Source: Berberis thunbergii (lineage: Eukaryota > Streptophyta > Magnoliopsida > Ranunculales > Berberidaceae). Taken from it: 64,000 nucleotides of DNA. A model generated the notes under the pieces. It was not told where the DNA came from. It searched no databases and saw only the letters and a program-made list of their open reading frames with translations. The stretch is taken from contig QNQO01009134.1 of assembly GCA_003290165.1 (NCBI GenBank), forward strand, positions 186,001-250,000. The letters are read 5' to 3'. A program made the translations under genes and the position numbers. This document shows positions 30,269 to 42,439 of the stretch, in pieces; position 1 is the first letter of the stretch; every line of letters starts with the position of its first letter.

Positions 30269-31220
30269 TTCGGAGAAACCAGGCCCAATACCCTGTCAGA
30301 TGTATAGTAGTTGACTAGTTTACTTCAGTAAGTGTTTTCCTGCAAAGAATATGGAAATTGAAATAATCCCTTCATTTTTTTTGTTAATCTATGACAGATT
30401 GATTATTATTAATAAAGTAAATGTTGCCTGGCCGCTATTCACAATGTACAGTTAATTCATGAAATATAAAATAAATTCATTGAATAAATATTGATTGAAG
30501 AATGTGCACAATAATGGTCACAAAGAATACGAAATTGATAGCTATTTATAGGATTTTTATAGCCAGCATATTATACTAATTAGCAATCAATGAAATTCAG
30601 AAGTTGTAAAGAGAAACAATACTGGTTCAGAAATTGATCTGACAAGCTTTGCACGATTAACATACCAAATGATGAAGATGCTGTTGCTCTACAAAGTGAA
30701 ATTCACTCCAAAATTGCTGAAAGATTAGATGATAGCGGAGAAGATACAAGAAACCAAGGATTTGGAATAATGTATTAGACCAAATAAATTTATAGATCTG
30801 CTTAACCGACTTAAGAGAATTTTCACGGTTGCTTCCTCCTCGGCTTGGCTAAGCTATTCAGCAAACGTGTCGAAGAAGCTGACTGGTAATTTCCTTTGTA
30901 TAATATTCCATAACCAAACCAATCAATTTTAGAAATAACAACATTTGAAACAAAATCAATTCAAGGTTGCTTCAACAAGTCTACTTAATCAGATGGCTCA
31001 AGTGATAACATTAACGAAATTGCCTATCTTCTACTTTGTGAACAAAGAATTTTATGGTCAATTTAAAGCCAAGTCGATTTAAAATCAAGAGTGTTGATTA
31101 TATTTTAAAGCCAAGTTGATTTAAAGTCAATTAAATCATTGGACTTTTAATTTTGCTGTCAACACATTCTTTATAACAGCTTAGTTTTTGCAGAACCTTA
31201 GCTAGAGCATGATCACTATA
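30269..31220 (-). promoter_or_regulatory. Upstream region of DC1 gene 2, shared with displaced region of gene 1
   Basis: Aligns piecewise with the bases upstream of DC1 gene 1 (11014-11130) and, beyond the chromovirus, with 15830-16820. A tatttatagg box lies near 30541-30550. No core promoter can be fixed from sequence alone, but its conservation between duplicates marks the probable native control region. Confidence 0.5.
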
Positions 31221-31689
31221 TACACAAATAATACGACAACTGACTCCTGGGGTTTGGGTAAGTGAGGTGTATGTTAGCATGAAATGATACTTGGTGCTAC
31301 AGCCTACGGATAGGCAAGAGAGGTGGTCAAAGATAGAACCCATCTGACTATGGATCTTAGTGGTAAATTTGAGTTTAATCGGTTTCCTCTCCCATGATTT
31401 AATTGATCAAATGTAGAAAAATGTCTTTCAAGAGTTAGTGAAGCTCCTATTGGTTGTTTAGTAACTACAATTACAACATTTACATAACCTTCTTAAATGT
31501 GATAATGAAAATGTTGATTGTTACAGTTACATCACTTGGTAGTTATGTCCTATAAAGAAAATAATTGGAAAATTGTATTATTATTATTTTGTTCCTTTGA
31601 CTGGATACAAACTTATATAGAGCTAACTTTGATATAACTTAATAAAAACATGAAACTTAAAACTTCATATACAAGATATTCTAATTGTG

Positions 31690-31870
31690 TCATATTTTGA
31701 CTTTCCTTATTGTAAAGGTGAATCAATATTAGACTTGGGCTTGGCTATGTTGAGTGCAAGCCCTATATATTCTAACACTCCCCCACAAGCTGGACATGTA
31801 GACGCATGCAAAATGTGCAGCTTGGAGAAAACTTTGAAGTCCAATTTGGTGAAAAAATCATGATTGTTGA
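31690..31870 (-). mobile_element. Ty1/copia 3'-end relic
   Basis: On the minus strand a stretch resembling the end of copia RNase H (HDFFTKLDFKVFSKL) is followed by a purine tract (gtgggggag) and TGTTAGAATATATAGGGC, which looks like a 3' LTR start at ~31777 running toward lower coordinates. The far end of the LTR is not identified. Badly decayed; family placement is moderate. Confidence 0.4.
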
Positions 31871-31889
31871 GTGAAGCTGCTAATGGTTC

Positions 31890-32130
31890 GACTCGAGGCA
31901 TCATGATTGTCGAATTCTGAAAAATTCTAGATGATTCCTGTTTGAAGAAATCATGACTCAATTCGAGTCTTAGTATTGCTCGGTTCGAGTCAACACAGAT
32001 TATGGATGATTCTTGTATGAAGAAATCATGAATCAATTCGAGTCTTGGTATTGCTCAACCTATATGAAGAAATCATATCTCAATTCAAGTCTTGGTGTTG
32101 CTCAATTCGAGTCAACACAGATTTTAATAG
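31890..32130. repeat. Degenerate tandem repeat: aatcatga.tcaattcgagtctt
   Basis: Three or four diverged units contain tgaagaaatcatgaMtcaattcgagtctt, gtattgctc and tcgagtcaacacagatt. It is adjacent to the copia relic. No function is evident. Confidence 0.55.
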
Positions 32131-32139
32131 TGACCAAAG

Positions 32140-34440
32140 ATGGTGGGTGCGAATAGCGGAGTGAAAGAGATTCAAATTTCTTTATTTTCTCTCCGTTTCT
32201 TTTTCTTCTTTGTTTCTTCCCTACTGTATGATCGAACCTGTGACAGGGAGAGAGAAAGGACGAGTGAAAGATCGCATGGTCTACATCTGTCTAGGTGTAG
32301 CTGTCGTGTGCGCCAGAGAAAGACTTTGTTGTTGTTCTTTTCTGAGTTGAGATTTTTTTTTTTCATAATCAGCTGTGGTGGTACTGAGTAAATTGGGATG
32401 CAAATAGTGACAGATTCAAAATTTTGTTCCCTCCCAAAATCTTTGTTTTCTCCTTCGTCTGCAACTGCTTTGGAGGTGCGATGGTGGTCGCAAGGAGAGA
32501 AGTTGTTTGTGAGCTCCTTTGTGTGCTACTCCTTTTGTGCTTTGTGCTTTGTTTTACTTTGCAACCGGCATTGAGAGAGATAAAGGGAGAATTGAGTTTT
32601 GTGGTTGTTGCGTGAAGAGAAGGAAATAGGGAGGTGAATCGTTGCGTTGAAGAAAACTATATTCTTGCTGCTTTGCTGTTTGTTTTGCTCTGCTATTGGC
32701 GTGAAGTTGCTACAATTTCTTGGCTGCGACTTCTTCTTTGTTGCTGTGAAGAAGCGGTGCTATTGCAAGTGTGATTATCTTGTGAGTTGGGCGTGAAGAT
32801 AGAGAAGATAACTCTTTCCCTTGCTAATTTTTGGTGCGTTGCTTTGTTGTTGCTGTGTAATTTCCTCATGTTGCGTGAAGGTGAAGGAGAGATGATTTGT
32901 GAGAGATGATTGTGTGAAGAGTCTGTAAGCTCGACTGGAGCTTGAGAGGCTCGATTTGAAGAGTGGTTGTTTGGCTCAAGGAGAAACTCTAAGGTCGATC
33001 AAGACTGGAGAAGGAGAAGCTGGAGTATGTGTTTCTCACCCACCCATTTGATCTGTTTCCTTATAAAGTTTCAATTTTTATGTTTTTGAAATATATATTT
33101 TTTGATTTATTTGGGGGTGCAAATTTGAGTGTTTGAGTTCGAATTCGTGGTTTTGTTTTTGTGAAATTGGAGAATGGGTATTGCTGATTTGGTTGGTTTT
33201 GCAAGATCTTCAATCCCCAGATTCCTAATTTGGTCTTTTGCTGCTAAAATCTTAGAATAAATTTTGTAGTGTTATTGTACCTTGCCATGTTTTGTTTTCT
33301 TCTTGTTAGATCAACTTGTTGGGCGAAATCTGCAGTTTTCTTTTCGATTCAGCTTAGATCTTAGGAGGTCAATACAGATTGATGTATTTGTTTTTGTTTA
33401 TTAGTGTAATTGAGTTAAAGATGTGGTTTTAGTGCACCAGTTCAGTAAGATGTGAACTTTATGAGGATTTTTACATTAGATCTGATTATGGATGTTAGGC
33501 GACCTTCCATTAATGACTATTTTTAGATTTTTAGATTCAGCTCAAGTAAAGTCTGCAAGTGTTATTGATTCGCTCAACACATTTGGATCTCATATTCAAA
33601 TGAGTTTCTTCGATTGAATCTAGTGTTGCTTGCTGTCTTTGTTTCATAATCTTGATTTTGATTGACTAGTGTTGGAATCCAAATTGAGTTTTGTCAAACT
33701 TGTACGCCAAAATGTTACATTAATTTTAGTGTGAAAATGGAACTTTGTTGTCGTGATGATGAATGTGAGTGTTTAATGGAATGGTAAAGAAAAATAGAAC
33801 TTGACAATATAGGATCTGTGTCGCCAATAAAAAAATTTGTATGCGATGAAGTTTGGATGGTTTTATGAATTGGGTGATGAGGGTGTTGATTTACATGGGT
33901 TTTTGAAATTTGGCTCCAATATTACTAGTTCTAGGATGCAATCCAACATTCATAGCCATTACCGGTTCGTAGCAAAGGCCGACGCTCTAATTCAAGGATG
34001 CAATCCACAGTTGAAAATTTTGTAAAAAAAAAAAAACAAGCAAATAAAGATCAGGCCCTTGAGAAGAATGTGGTATGTTTTGCAATATGTGTTTTATGAA
34101 TATTTAATTTCTTAAGTCTAGAATACACAGGTTTGTTTTTAATATATTTACTGATGCGTAACTATCACTTATGATTGTTCACTTATGATTTGTATTTGTC
34201 GACTTGAAGGATGAAACAATGGGGTCACAATCTGGTATTCCAATCCCAGGAATGAATCATATTTATTCGTTGCTCTCACAGGTATATAAACCAAGGGGTC
34301 GCACTATTTCTTAATACTGCTGTTATTTTTGCAGTGCAATTCTTTATTATATATTTATTTAATTTTGCAGCCACCAGCTTCAAACAACGACATGGAGTTG
34401 CCAGATTATAGGTGGTTGTGAATTCACTGTAAGTTCATTG
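32140..34440 (+). other. Possible spliced gene or transcribed remnant, unidentified
   Basis: T-rich, intron-like sequence with a few exon-like islands. A candidate last pair of exons is 34216-34281 (reading ...MGSQSGIPIPGMNHIYSLLSQ) and 34371-34422 (PPASNNDMELPDYRWL then stop). They are separated by a GT...TTTGCAG intron and share a compatible frame. A preceding candidate exon ends near 34072 at a gtatgt donor (NKDQALEKNV). I do not recognise the protein and no start is convincing. It may be a degraded gene or a non-coding transcript. Confidence 0.25.
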
Positions 34441-35310
34441 TCTCAGTGTTGTTTTATTTGAAAGCGGCAAAGATCATCCTTAGATGATAACTGCTAGATC
34501 ATTATGTTGAAACTTTGCTTTTGCAACTAATTATTAAAAATTTGGAAACTATATGAGAAATTTTTTTTTTTGTGAAAGCAATATTGGTTTGTGATTGTGA
34601 TTTGGTAGTGGCCTTAGCTTGGCCTTAACCTATGTGTGAGATAAAACTATACGAAGAAAGGCAAGAGATTTCTTGTTATTTAGTGAGTTTTTTCATGTGT
34701 GGAAATTCAACTTAATAAGTAAAGCTTTAGGAAAAAAGAAATGATCAATGAAGAAAAAATTTCATTTCAGATCCAATTTGAAAATGTCAAAAGCTGCATT
34801 GTGGTTATCCAATTGTTGTTTCTCAAATCACTGCAGTGTTCTTAGATTAGAGTTTTGTTGATTTTTTTAGCAGGCTGCTGTCATTTCAGAGAGGAAATCT
34901 TATTGTGCCTTGTTTTTGTTATGTTAGATCAGTTCATAATGTGTGCACTTTTTTCATGCAATTAGCAAGCATGTGGTTTCCTGAAGTTGTTCTATCTTCA
35001 TGTTGTATGAAGTAACCATAGTGGTGTAGTGTCATTTGTATATTGCTAGTTTGTAATTATTTTGACACGCTTTGAGTTGCATCGATTGGAATACTTTCCT
35101 TACTGAATGATCTGCGATTGAATTCTAGAGATGTGTTTGGTCCTATAGTTTCTCAAAAAGAATTATCCAGCATACTTGACAGAGATTTAATGGGGTTGTG
35201 CTTGTGTTCAATTTTTAATATTTTCAGGGATGGATTATAGCTCATTATTTAAGCCCCGTTAAGCCAACTCTGAAGGAACTTATTCAAACAAGTGACAAAA
35301 TGCTATGAAA

Positions 35311-35545
35311 GGGAGTGTTATATTCCAGCAGTTTTTGTAATTGACAGACTTCAGAACTCTTTTATCAGGTTTGTTAATTGTAATGGGAGTGCTATATTCC
35401 AGCAGTTTTTGTTAATTTAATTTGTAATTGACAGACTTTAGAACTCTTTTATCAAGTTTGTTAATGGTAATGGGAGTGTTATATTCCAGCAGTTTTTGTA
35501 ATTGACAGACTTCAGAACTCTTTTATAATTTGAGTTTTTGCAGAC
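35311..35545. repeat. Three-copy tandem repeat, 74-87 bp
   Basis: Units start gggagtgYtatattccagcag at 35311, 35385 and 35472. Each continues through gtaattgacagacttYagaactcttttatcaRgtttgttaat. The middle unit has a 13-bp insertion. Further fragments of the same words run to ~35640. The open frames across them are not genes. Confidence 0.8.
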
Positions 35546-36084
35546 AGATTTTTTATCAGGTTTTATTCCAGCAGTTTTTGCTATATTCCAACAGTTTTAT
35601 CAGGTTGCAATAACAGTTTTTTCAGGTTTTCAAGTTGTCGAAGATACTCAAATGACTAAAAATTTTCAGTTTTTAGGTTGTGCCATATGGTGCAATAGTT
35701 TTTTGGTGCTATATGCTATCAGTTGTTTGGTACTATATGCTATCAGTTTTCAGTTTTCAGGTTATGCTATATGTAAAGCATTTTGTCAAGCATTTAAGCA
35801 TTTTGTCCTTAATCCATTCAAGATTTGAGTTTCATTTTATCAGGATCGCAATCATGTGCAGAATCAAATTATAGATACATAGCTTAATGATCTCGCAACC
35901 AAGACAAGAATCACACACATATATTCAACTCATATAAAACCAAAGGAACAAAAATATCGTTTATTTTTTCCTTGGAATGGAATGCCCTCCTCAAGAGTCT
36001 AATTACATTTTCTCAGCAAATTTCACTCAGACCTGGTTACATATGAAAGAAAAAAAGAAAAAAAAACACACACACACAAACACA

Positions 36085-36220
36085 CAATGCCCACCTGCAA
36101 AAATCCACCCCACACACTGTTACAAGAAGCCTGCAAACATTTGATAGGTCCTTCATGACCCCTTATGACACTAACATTCACAAGCCCACCACCATCAAAC
36201 ACACATAACACAGCCATTTG
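36085..36220 (-). pseudogene. WD40-repeat gene fragment
   Basis: The minus strand encodes FDGGGLVNVSVIRGHEGPIK and CLQASCNSVWGGFLQ, then gtgggc. This is close to the GH-dipeptide WD40 unit of plant JINGUBANG-like proteins (VSVLxGHxGPIKCL, then GGFLLYSG). No further WD repeats follow, and a CA microsatellite (36065-36090) lies next to it. It is a lone exon-sized fragment. Confidence 0.45.
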
Positions 36221-36781
36221 ATGTAGTAAAAAATTCTAGACAGGAGATGCCGGCAATTGGAAGATATGTGGACATAGTTACACAACATATTAATATACAA
36301 GCTTTCACCTGCAAGAACTTCATACAAGTCCAAATGCATGATCTCCAATGGCGCCCAATCATCTGCATAAAGCCCTACCTAATGTGATCATCTAACAGTA
36401 ATGACACTCAAGCATGCCTAAATTGGAGCAACATTGACTCTGCATCTCTGTCAATCCATTTTAGTTTCTCTGTATTCTTCCTTCTTAAACAGTGTAATAA
36501 CCATCAAAATGAGTTAACCTCAAAATGGGTAAACCTCAAAACCCATCAAACATTTCAGCAAAACAAGAAAACCCCATTAACAGAAACTTGAAACCCTAAA
36601 TCTAGAAACCCCCTACAAGAAATCAACCCTAGAGAAAGTAGAAACCCTAAATCTAGAGACCCTCTACAAAAAAATCACCCAGAAATCAAGGAGCGACTTA
36701 CCTTTTGGGAGAGGGTGGCAATGGAGGAAAAGGAGGAGTTGATTTGTCAAGGAGGAGAAGGAGGAGATGGTTCTTGTTCTC

Positions 36782-36925
36782 TGGCTTCTTCTTTGGAGTT
36801 GAAGGACGAGATTTGGTTCCTTCCTCTTTGGTTTCTTCTTTGGAGCCAAAAATGGCTTCTTCTTTGGAGTTGAAGGACGAGATCTTGCTTCCTCTCTGGT
36901 TTCTTCTTCTTTGGAGCCAAAAACG
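36782..36925. repeat. 72-bp direct repeat, coding-like
   Basis: The unit tggcttcttctttggagttgaaggacgagat... occurs at ~36782-36850 and 36853-36924, each ending in ctttggagccaaaaa. On the minus strand it lies in a Lys/Ser/Pro-rich frame that ends at a canonical donor (gtaagt, 36696-36701), preceded by aaaccctaaat-type leader words on the same strand. It may be an exon of an unidentified minus-strand gene, but no homology is recognised. Confidence 0.45.
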
Positions 36926-37019
36926 AAAATGAAAATGAAAAACACATATTCTCATTTCTTTGCCTCCAAATGGGTTTCACGTGCCTCAAACCCTCCCAGG
37001 CGCACGTGTCCAAGAGGGT

Positions 37020-38055
37020 CCAGGCGGCCTCTCAAGCGCAAAAGCCAAGCCCTCTAGAATATTTACAGTAAAATAGCACTTACAAAAAACTATCATTTTC
37101 CTGCCTTCACAAATGAAACAAACTCTATTAGATTGTTTAAACAAGCACGATAGAGCATTTTATGTTTCTAGAATCTAGAGAAAAAGAAATATTGGTATAT
37201 TGGGTAACTTGAATACATTTCTACTTAGTCATGCTTCAGATGATAGTAGTACGAATAGACAAGACACCATAATATTAATAGTAGTCAACTTACCAAATGG
37301 CCTATAAGTGCACAATGTTTTCATCAAATGAACCCCTACAAAGCTTTGATCGAATCCATCCATATTAGATTGCCTAAACACAATGGCATTGATTGCACAA
37401 ACCTAAAATGTGGACCTTAAGCATAAGCCTCCTATGGTGTTCTAAATTAATATTTGATACGAAAATAAGGTAGTTGATTTTGGTTAAGTTTTATAATCAA
37501 TTTGAAGCATAAAAAATAGAACCAATGTCACTTTATGTAGCTGTAATTACAAAGGGACTTGAGTAAATCCAGAAGCAAGCAAGTATAGTTGAAAAGAGGA
37601 AATCTATGAATACAATCACAAAAAGAAGAGGAAATTACTTGAGCTAATGATTTCAAGCGAATTGCAATCATAGCAATGTGAGTGAGCGAGAGCGAAGATA
37701 TGGAAATGGCGCGCTCATTCAAAAAAGTGATGGTTCATAGAAATAAAATGACCATGATTTTCCAAACCTGCGTGCACAACTCGTGCAATTGTTCCTTTCA
37801 TTCCTAATCTATGATTTAGCCAATCTTGATCAAGGGTGGCTACATGCACGTAAATAGAGGAGGCAGAAATGTGGAAGTGAAGATTAGAGAGAGAGAGGAA
37901 AAGGGGGCAGTGGTTGCGAAACAAAGAGGAAGAAGGGGGTCCACAAAAAATACACACCAATTTAGTCATCCATAAATAACACAAATGTCTCCTTAAACAG
38001 TTATAACACTTGACCAAACATGTAAATTTTCGGCACCTAATAGACAGCATAATCA
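37020..38055. other. Intergenic, nothing recognised
   Basis: AT-rich with a GA-rich patch (37880-37940) that resembles 460-520. No gene or transposon end could be supported. Confidence 0.4.
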
Positions 38056-38059
38056 ATCT

Positions 38060-38465
38060 GAAAATAGATATTCAAAAGCAGTGGATATCAAAGCCATAGG
38101 ATCTCCGATAACAGCAGATACAATAAGCTTTAGCACTGTTTTTGTCATCTTCCAACACCAGTTTGAAGCTGGTTAATATCGGTGATTCTAAATGGCAAGG
38201 AAACAAACAAGGAAACAGGCAAAAGAAGGGGCATGTGATCCTCAATCCCCCTCGAGATGCATGCATGTGTGAATCTCGAGGGGGTGGAAGGTCAAACCCC
38301 CCTGCCCTTGCCCGTTTCCTCGACACCTAGAACAACTCAGTTCATATGGATCTTACCACTAAAACTGCTAGACAAGCTGCAATTTCTCTCATCCTTGCCA
38401 GAATACTTTTTCTCCCAATTCTCAATTAACATGGCTTTAACACGAGACACATGAAACTGGAACTC
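38060..38465 (-). pseudogene. DC1 relic, C-terminal half, interrupted by a MITE
   Basis: The minus strand reads WKMTKTVLKLIVSAVIGDP at 38075-38145, matching the hydrophobic C-terminus of both intact DC1 genes. After an interruption (38176-38331) further DC1-like sequence (ttaccactaaaactgctagacaag, then ...cacatgaaactgg) matches the third module region of the relic at 50180-50810. Frames do not connect. It is the third DC1 locus on the same strand. Confidence 0.7.
38176..38331. mobile_element. Foldback MITE, subfamily B
   Basis: Inverted ends gattctaaatggcaaggaaac and gtttcctcgacacctagaac surround an inner palindrome ccccctcgagat...atctcgaggggg. The same type is present at 49109-49193 with a clear 9-bp duplication. 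It interrupts the DC1 relic. Target duplication not identified for this copy. Confidence 0.6.
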
Positions 38466-38747
38466 ATTAATTATATCTTTGTTTTGCTAATGAGATATAA
38501 CTAAAACATGAGACACACATGATATCAAATTCATATGATACAAGGCTCAATATAACTAGACTGAAAGGGTAATATACCGATTTTAACCTAATTATAGAAA
38601 CCAAAACTCCAGAATAGAACAATTGCAGAATTGAAAAATAAAATTAACACATCAAATCTTTGATTGAAACAACACATCAAATACTAAATCAACATCCAAA
38701 GTAACGATTTACAACTCCACCAGCCAAAACCCCTAAAACAGCAAATA

Positions 38748-39068
<321 letters not shown>

Positions 39069-39138
39069 TCAATGATTTCGATGAGATGAAAATGCAATCG
39101 AAGTGATGGTTTGAGTGCTTTGGGGAGGTCTGGTGGGG

Positions 39139-39147
39139 TTTTAAAAA
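39139..39147 (-). promoter_or_regulatory. TATA-like box of H4
   Basis: The minus strand reads tttttaaaacccc about 80 bp upstream of the H4 ATG, a plausible TATA position for a short histone leader. Confidence 0.5.
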
Positions 39148-39224
39148 GAGGGGATTTGAAATTTCGATTTGGCGGGGTTGATTGGGATCGTTGGATTAGA
39201 TGTTAATCAACGGTTGTCAAGGTC

Positions 39225-39232
39225 GATCCGCG
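39225..39232 (-). promoter_or_regulatory. Histone octamer CGCGGATC
   Basis: The minus strand reads TGACGCGGATC. The octamer CGCGGATC is the conserved S-phase/meristem element of plant H3 and H4 promoters, often beside an ACGTCA hexamer; here the adjacent bases are TGACGC. It lies ~170 bp upstream of the H4 ATG. Confidence 0.85.
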
Positions 39233-39344
39233 TCATCACTTTCGGTAAGCATTGACCGTGGATTGTTTAGTAATCTACAGTAATAATCAAGAGTGAGGTC
39301 TTGACATGGATTTAAGTATAAAAAAAGGATATCTTTTAGTTCAA

Positions 39345-39600
39345 TTTAGGGTTTTTTTTTTCCAATTTGACCTTCATTGATTTATGCATAATTGAGTTTA
39401 GTATTCATTTTAAAAATTAGGATTTTTTTTTAGTTTGGCACTCATTAATTTATACCCATTAGAGTGTGGTCATTGTTTTGAAAACTATTTGAGTCTAACC
39501 ATCATTTTCTTACGGAACTGTTAAGTTAATGTCATTGACTGGTCAATCTGAATTTTTGGATCTTTTTTTATCTAACCTTAGGTTAAACCATAGTTTCAAA
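39345..39600. repeat. Compound inverted-repeat arm (A + B)
   Basis: Sub-block A (39345-39420, ttgaccttcattgatttatgc) is inverted at 43590-43705. Sub-block B (39425-39600, gtttggcactcattaattta, ...gagtctaaccatc, ...cattgactggtcaa) is inverted at about 42170-42350. The arms are nested around the 40.6-41.4 kb Harbinger-type element. Possibly transposon ends, but no target duplication was found. Confidence 0.6.
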
Positions 39601-40620
39601 AGAATTGGTGGGGAAGATGAGTATTAAACCCTAATTATTTGAAAAATATTGGGGTCAAATAATAAAGGTGCCATGAACTTCCAAATTGCGTTGAATAAAT
39701 TGAAAAAAGAAAGGAAATCAAAATAAGCCATGCGAAATAAAACCAGTCTTGCATCAAACAAAATAAGAGAAAATCACAAAGTCAAAACAGAAAGTAACAT
39801 GATGGTTCACCATCAAGCAGAAGTCGTGCTTAGGGATGGCAACGGGACAGATTTGGGCAAATTTATCCCCGCCCTGCCAGAGATTATGAATCCCTAAATC
39901 CGCCCCAAATAACTATTTACTGTTTTTTTTATCAAACCCATCCCCGTTCTGTCACGAAAAAGAGATATTCGCCCAGCCCCAACAAATCCGTTAAAAAAAT
40001 TGTCTTAAGAAGAAGAATAATGAGCGGTCTAATATGAGATAGAAACCCTAAAACAGAAAAATAGAATAGTATGGGAAAGAGAGTAATCATAAAATCCCAC
40101 CATTTAACTCTCCAAAAAAACATGGTAAACCAATTTCCCATGATTCCCAAAAAATCCCAATCCACAAAACCATAAAAGAAAAATCTAAACTTTAGCTGAA
40201 GAGTTCTTCCCCATGGCACGAACCACAAAACCCCTCTCTGTGTCGAACATACCTTCACATTCGAAACCCCAATCTCAAAAACGCTTCTTTCATCAACTTT
40301 ACAAGACCCCCCACCTCCCAAAATTGACAAAAACCTGCCTTTCAGCCGCCATCTGAGATAGATAGCAGATCTAGGGGCAAAACGAGCCGCGATTGCTGCT
40401 AATGACATGAAAGGATTAAAGATCCATCGAGCCTCTTCAAAAGGTATCGAAAGATCCATCGATCCAAAGTCGAATTTTGAATATTTTTTTTGGTTTGATG
40501 AAAATGTGTCAAAATAATGATGAAGATGAAGAAATTGCAAAGATACCGACTATTCTTTTGGTATCCTCCATCCTTTGATGATATTTTCAATGCTTGGAAA
40601 ACAAGAGAACTAAGAATTTA

Positions 40621-41417
40621 GGCTCCGCTTGGTATACGGTAAAATAATACATAATGCTAAAGTTTACGACAGTTACATAAATTTGGTGTTTGGTTGGCTT
40701 TACGAAAAACGGTTATTGAAATTTGAATTCAAGACCTTTGCAACTCCTAGTTATAAAATTTTGCAAAACTTTGCGAGATAAAATCTCCCGCATTACTTTG
40801 CAAAACTCTCATCATTTCCTCGAGTACTTTCAACTCCTTCATAAACACCCCCAAAATCATCACTTTCACAACTACCATTGTCGCCACTACCACGACCATC
40901 ATACCATAACCATCACAACCACCACCACTACGCCACTACCACTACCGCCTCTACCTCCACTGCTACTGCCACTACCATAGCATAATCACCACTGCAACCA
41001 CCTCCACCGCTACCATAGTATAATCACCACCACCTCCACCATTAACACTACCACTGCCACAACCACCATAGCCACCACAACCATCATAGTCGCCGCCACC
41101 ACAACCGGCAACAAAACCAACACCATTTTAACAGCCATCGCCATTGCCGCCATCACCACCATTTTAACAACCACCGCCATTGCCGCCACCACCACCATCA
41201 TTGTCCACATTCGCAATCACCATCACCACAATCACAACCACTATGACCATGCCACAATTACAACAACTACCATTATCAACACCACCCACAATCATTTGTC
41301 TGATTTGCATTGATTTTCTTTAATTAATACCAAGCGACCGTAAAGTAATGCATTACAAACTAATGCATATGCATCAATTTGCGAAATGCATCATTTTACA
41401 ATGTACCAAATAGAGCC
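40621..41417. mobile_element. PIF/Harbinger-type non-autonomous element with trinucleotide core
   Basis: The ends GGCTCCGCTTGGTATACGGT and (minus strand) GGCTCTATTTGGTACATTGT are inverted repeats that continue as aaaataatac / aaaatgatgc. They are flanked by the 3-bp duplication TTA (40618-40620, 41418-41420), the Harbinger signature. The middle (40850-41310) is a degenerate CCA/CAC/ATC trinucleotide tract with no coding content. The long valine/methionine-rich minus frame across it is an artefact. Confidence 0.75.
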
Positions 41418-41539
41418 TTAGTGGAAAGTGTAGGGGTTGTTCTTTGGGGCAGAGAGATAAAGATTCTTATTTTGGTACAAGAAGATATAATAATGAGAAT
41501 TTTCTATGTATTGGGATGACGAAAATTCCCATGTGTAGG

Positions 41540-41765
41540 GACAAGATTTATGGGTTTTTTTTAATGTTGTATGGGTTCAGTAATATCCTGTATAAATGGA
41601 TATCCATGGGGCGGATAGGGCCAAATCTGTATCCGCCTCGAATCTGTGACAAATACAGTTTGGATCCCCATATATCCCCCCCAAAATCTGTAAAGACAAA
41701 TCCAATCTGCACCATTCGGGGCGGGGTGGATATCCATGAAATCCACCTCACTACCAACCCTAGCC
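41540..41765. repeat. Palindromic transposon-end-like sequence
   Basis: tggatatccatgg...gcggatagg near 41598 and ggtggatatccatgaaatcc near 41727 are inverted. A related gggatggcaacggg motif lies at 39835. Such 'ggatggcaacgggtcgg' blocks are usual at plant DNA transposon ends. No borders resolved. Confidence 0.35.
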
Positions 41766-42169
41766 GTGCTTTTAGCCATCAATTATTTATCCTTACATAA
41801 TACTAAAAATAAAATCTGTTTTAAAAGTAGCTATCACATTCAAAGGCATCTAATAACCATCACAAGTGAAATGGACTATAACTACATACATGTTCTGAAA
41901 GGAAACCAAAATTGTTGAAATGGTGTAAAACCCAACAAACAATAAGTTGTGAGCAACTAAGATTCAACCCCCTCAATCATGAGAGATGAGAAAGAAATAC
42001 AATTTCGAGTCTAGTAATGATAATCTCACAGCCGTGCGTCGTCGTTTTCGTGCGTCTTTATCACAGGGAAGTGTGTCTTCATCGCAAGGAGGAGGGAGAT
42101 CACCGTGAGGAGGAGGAAGGAGGTGAAGGTTCAACGAAAACTTGTTCTGTGATTTAGGCAAAATGTCAT

Positions 42170-42350
42170 TCCTTAGTTTAACCTAAGGTAAGGGTAATAT
42201 TGTCCAAAAATTAATCTTGACCGGTCAATGACGTGGACTTAGTGGTTCCATTAGATATCGAGGGTTAGACTCAAATAATTTTCAAAACGAGAGCCAAACT
42301 CTAATAGGTATAAATTAATGAGTGCCAAACTACAAAAAAAACCCAAAAAT
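42170..42350. repeat. Inverted partner of sub-block B
   Basis: Matches 39425-39600 on the opposite strand, e.g. taaattaatgagtgccaaac and gaccggtcaatga. Confidence 0.65.
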
Positions 42351-42439
42351 CAAATTAGTCTAACATTCAAATTGTCACAGTCAACATCATTGACATCCAT
42401 TGACCGTTAAATTTTTTAAAACCTAAAAATCTCCTTTAC

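Noticed and set aside
35538..35874. Frames rich in Phe/Ile/Tyr as membrane proteins
   Set aside because: Frames run through the 74-87-bp tandem repeat and T-rich sequence; start and domain support are absent.
36664..37013. Lys/Ser-rich minus-strand frames as a nuclear protein
   Set aside because: They are produced by a 72-bp direct repeat in a purine-rich tract; all three frames are open and no homology is recognised.
40723..41216. Val/Met-rich and His/Thr-rich long frames
   Set aside because: Translation of a degenerate trinucleotide tract inside a Harbinger-type element.
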